From a bacterium (lineage in GTDB: Bacteria > Elusimicrobiota > Elusimicrobia > UBA1565 > UBA9628), in NCBI GenBank assembly GCA_021790955.1, contig JAJYFI010000101.1, forward strand, positions 1-6,450: 6,450 bases of DNA, written 5' to 3'. A model generated the notes under the pieces. The model was not told the DNA's origin and did no database searches. It saw only the letters and a list, made by a program, of their open reading frames with translations. The position numbers and the translations under genes were made by a program. Below, in pieces: positions 5,039-6,450 of the stretch (its first letter is position 1; every line of letters starts with the position of its first letter).

Positions 5039-6450
5039 ATGCCCGTCGACCTCTCCGTCCTCAACGCCCGTCAGCGGGAAGCCGTTTCCTACACCGGCGG
5101 GCCGCTCTTGGTCCTCGCGGGAGCCGGAACGGGAAAAACCCGGGTCATCGTCCATCGCGTGGCCTACCTGGTCGAGCAAGGCGTCCCCGCCCATCGCATC
5201 CTGGCCGTCACCTTCACGAACAAGGCGGCGGAAGAGATGAAGCGGCGCATCGCGAGCCTCATCCCCAGCCATGCCGCCCTCGTTTGGGTGCAGACCTTCC
5301 ATTCCCTGGCGCTTAGGCTCCTGCGCGAGCACCACCAGCAGGCGAAACTCCCCCGCCACTTCACGATCTACGACGAGACGGATCAGAAAAAGCTTATCGC
5401 CGAGATTCTCAAGACTCAGGGGTTCTCCGAGCACTCCCACAAGGCCGGACTTTACGTCAACCTGATCGCCCGGGCCAAGGACGACCTCCTTGACGCCGAC
5501 TCCTACGCGATCTACGCGGGCGCTTCGCCGGACGCCCACCGGAAAACGGCCGCCGTTATCTATTCGGAATACCAGAAGCGCCTTCAGGCCTCCGGCGCCG
5601 TCGATTTCGGGGACCTTCTCCTCAAGGCGAACCTCCTTTTCAAAGAGCATCCCGATATCCTCAAGCGCTATCAAGAGCGCTTTCGCCATATCTTGATCGA
5701 CGAATACCAGGACACGAACCACTCCCAATACGTCCTCACCAAGGCGCTTGCGGCCGGGAACCGAGAACTCTGCGTCGTCGGCGACGACGACCAGAGCGTC
5801 TATTCCTGGAGGGGCGCCGACATCCGCAACATCCTCGAGTTCGAACGAGATTTCCCGAACGCCAAGGTCGTGACCTTGGACGAGAATTACCGATCGACCC
5901 CCGAGATCCTCAAGGCCGCCAACCGCGTGATCGGCCACAACCTGAGCCGCAAGGCCAAGCAGCTTTGGACAGCCCGCGGGACCGGGGATCCCATTCGCTC
6001 TTTTGAGCTTCCCGACGAAAGGGAAGAGGCCTCCCGGGTCGTCCAGGAGATTTCGCGTCTCGCGGCGGACGGCCGCTCCTTGAGAGAGATCGCTGTTTTC
6101 TACCGCACCAACGCCCAGAGCCGGCTTTTCGAAGAGGCCCTCCGGACCGCCGGATTTCCCTACCGCCTCATCGGCGCCGTGCGCTTCTACGAGAGAAAGG
6201 AGATCAAGGACATCCTCGCGTACGCGCGCTTCATTCTCAACGAGGCAGACGAGCTGAGCCTGCTGCGGGCCCTTAATGAGCCCGCGCGCCACGTGGGCGA
6301 CACCAGCCTCAAGAGGGTGGGAGACTTCGCCTTGGAGCGCAGGCTTTCGCTCTGGGAGGCGTTCCGGGCCGCCGCCGAGATCCCCGGCCTGCACCCCAAG
6401 TCTCGGCACGGCATCCAGGGCTTCGTCGAGCCCATCGACGCCTTGCGCGC
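5039..6450 (+). CDS. pcrA: UvrD/PcrA-type superfamily 1 DNA helicase (3' partial)
   Basis: This is an ATP-dependent 3'-5' DNA helicase of the UvrD/PcrA/Rep group, acting in nucleotide-excision repair and clearing of proteins from DNA. The 470 visible residues carry the Q motif LNARQREAV (8-16), Walker A AGAGTGKT (27-34, K33), motif Ia TFTNKAA (58-64), Ib TFHSLALRLL (from 86), Walker B IDEYQDTN (D221, E222), motif III VGDDDQSVYSWRGAD (247-261, Q252, R258), NYRST (283-287, R285) and GAVRFYERKEIKD (379-391). Domains 1A and 1B, the start of 2A and part of 2B are covered. Motifs V and VI and the C-terminus lie beyond the edge; relatives are usually 650-780 residues. ATG 5039 puts the Q motif at the usual distance, and an in-frame TAG at 4970 limits upstream extension. 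IDEYQDTN and the DDDQSVYSWRGA segment favour PcrA over RecB-type helicases. Confidence 0.95.
   Translation, partial: MPVDLSVLNARQREAVSYTGGPLLVLAGAGTGKTRVIVHRVAYLVEQGVPAHRILAVTFTNKAAEEMKRRIASLIPSHAALVWVQTFHSLALRLLREHHQQAKLPRHFTIYDETDQKKLIAEILKTQGFSEHSHKAGLYVNLIARAKDDLLDADSYAIYAGASPDAHRKTAAVIYSEYQKRLQASGAVDFGDLLLKANLLFKEHPDILKRYQERFRHILIDEYQDTNHSQYVLTKALAAGNRELCVVGDDDQSVYSWRGADIRNILEFERDFPNAKVVTLDENYRSTPEILKAANRVIGHNLSRKAKQLWTARGTGDPIRSFELPDEREEASRVVQEISRLAADGRSLREIAVFYRTNAQSRLFEEALRTAGFPYRLIGAVRFYERKEIKDILAYARFILNEADELSLLRALNEPARHVGDTSLKRVGDFALERRLSLWEAFRAAAEIPGLHPKSRHGIQGFVEPIDALR

Noticed and set aside
4160..6409. 749-residue ORF on the - strand
   Set aside because: It runs across the porV-like gene, the tRNA and the helicase, all supported on the + strand, and shows no recognisable domain.
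1..6450. Defence system, prophage, IS or CRISPR array
   Set aside because: No integrase, transposase, nuclease or spacer-repeat pattern is seen. The helicase has ordinary PcrA motifs and a housekeeping context.

Overview
The window is GC-rich bacterial DNA with all genes on the + strand. It holds the 3' part of a giant modular surface or secreted protein gene, a PorV/PorQ-family outer-membrane protein gene, a tRNA-Arg, and the 5' part of a UvrD/PcrA helicase gene. The cell is Gram-negative in type, because the PorV/PorQ product has a signal peptide and a beta-barrel C-terminus. The mix of OmpL47-like Ig repeats, NHL propeller, a FlgD/T9SS-like C-terminal domain and PorV/PorQ recalls Elusimicrobiota or a related deep FCB-like lineage. 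That placement is inferred from family knowledge, not shown by the sequence.

Layout. Positions 2-3871 are one open frame that begins upstream of the window: about seven Ig-like modules, a six-bladed NHL propeller, a ZU5-like domain and a C-terminal beta-sandwich. Its TAA is followed with no gap by the GTG start of the PorV/PorQ-family gene (3872-4912). A very strong hairpin (3919-3964) lies over the 5' end of that gene. A perfect extended -10 promoter (TGGTATAAT, 4925-4933) then precedes a tRNA-Arg (4951-5022) whose anticodon reads GCG. The helicase start codon lies only 16 nt after the tRNA and the gene runs off the right edge.

How the parts may work together. The first two genes look like a translationally coupled pair: a large exported protein ending in a sorting-like domain, and an outer-membrane protein of the family that includes the type IX secretion shuttle PorV. 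The tRNA and helicase look like a second transcription unit with housekeeping roles, in which tRNA 3' processing would leave a very short helicase mRNA leader. I see no phage, IS, CRISPR or defence locus. The most distinctive points are the cargo-shuttle pairing, the junction hairpin, the GCG anticodon and the tRNA-helicase fusion with its four-codon upstream ORF.
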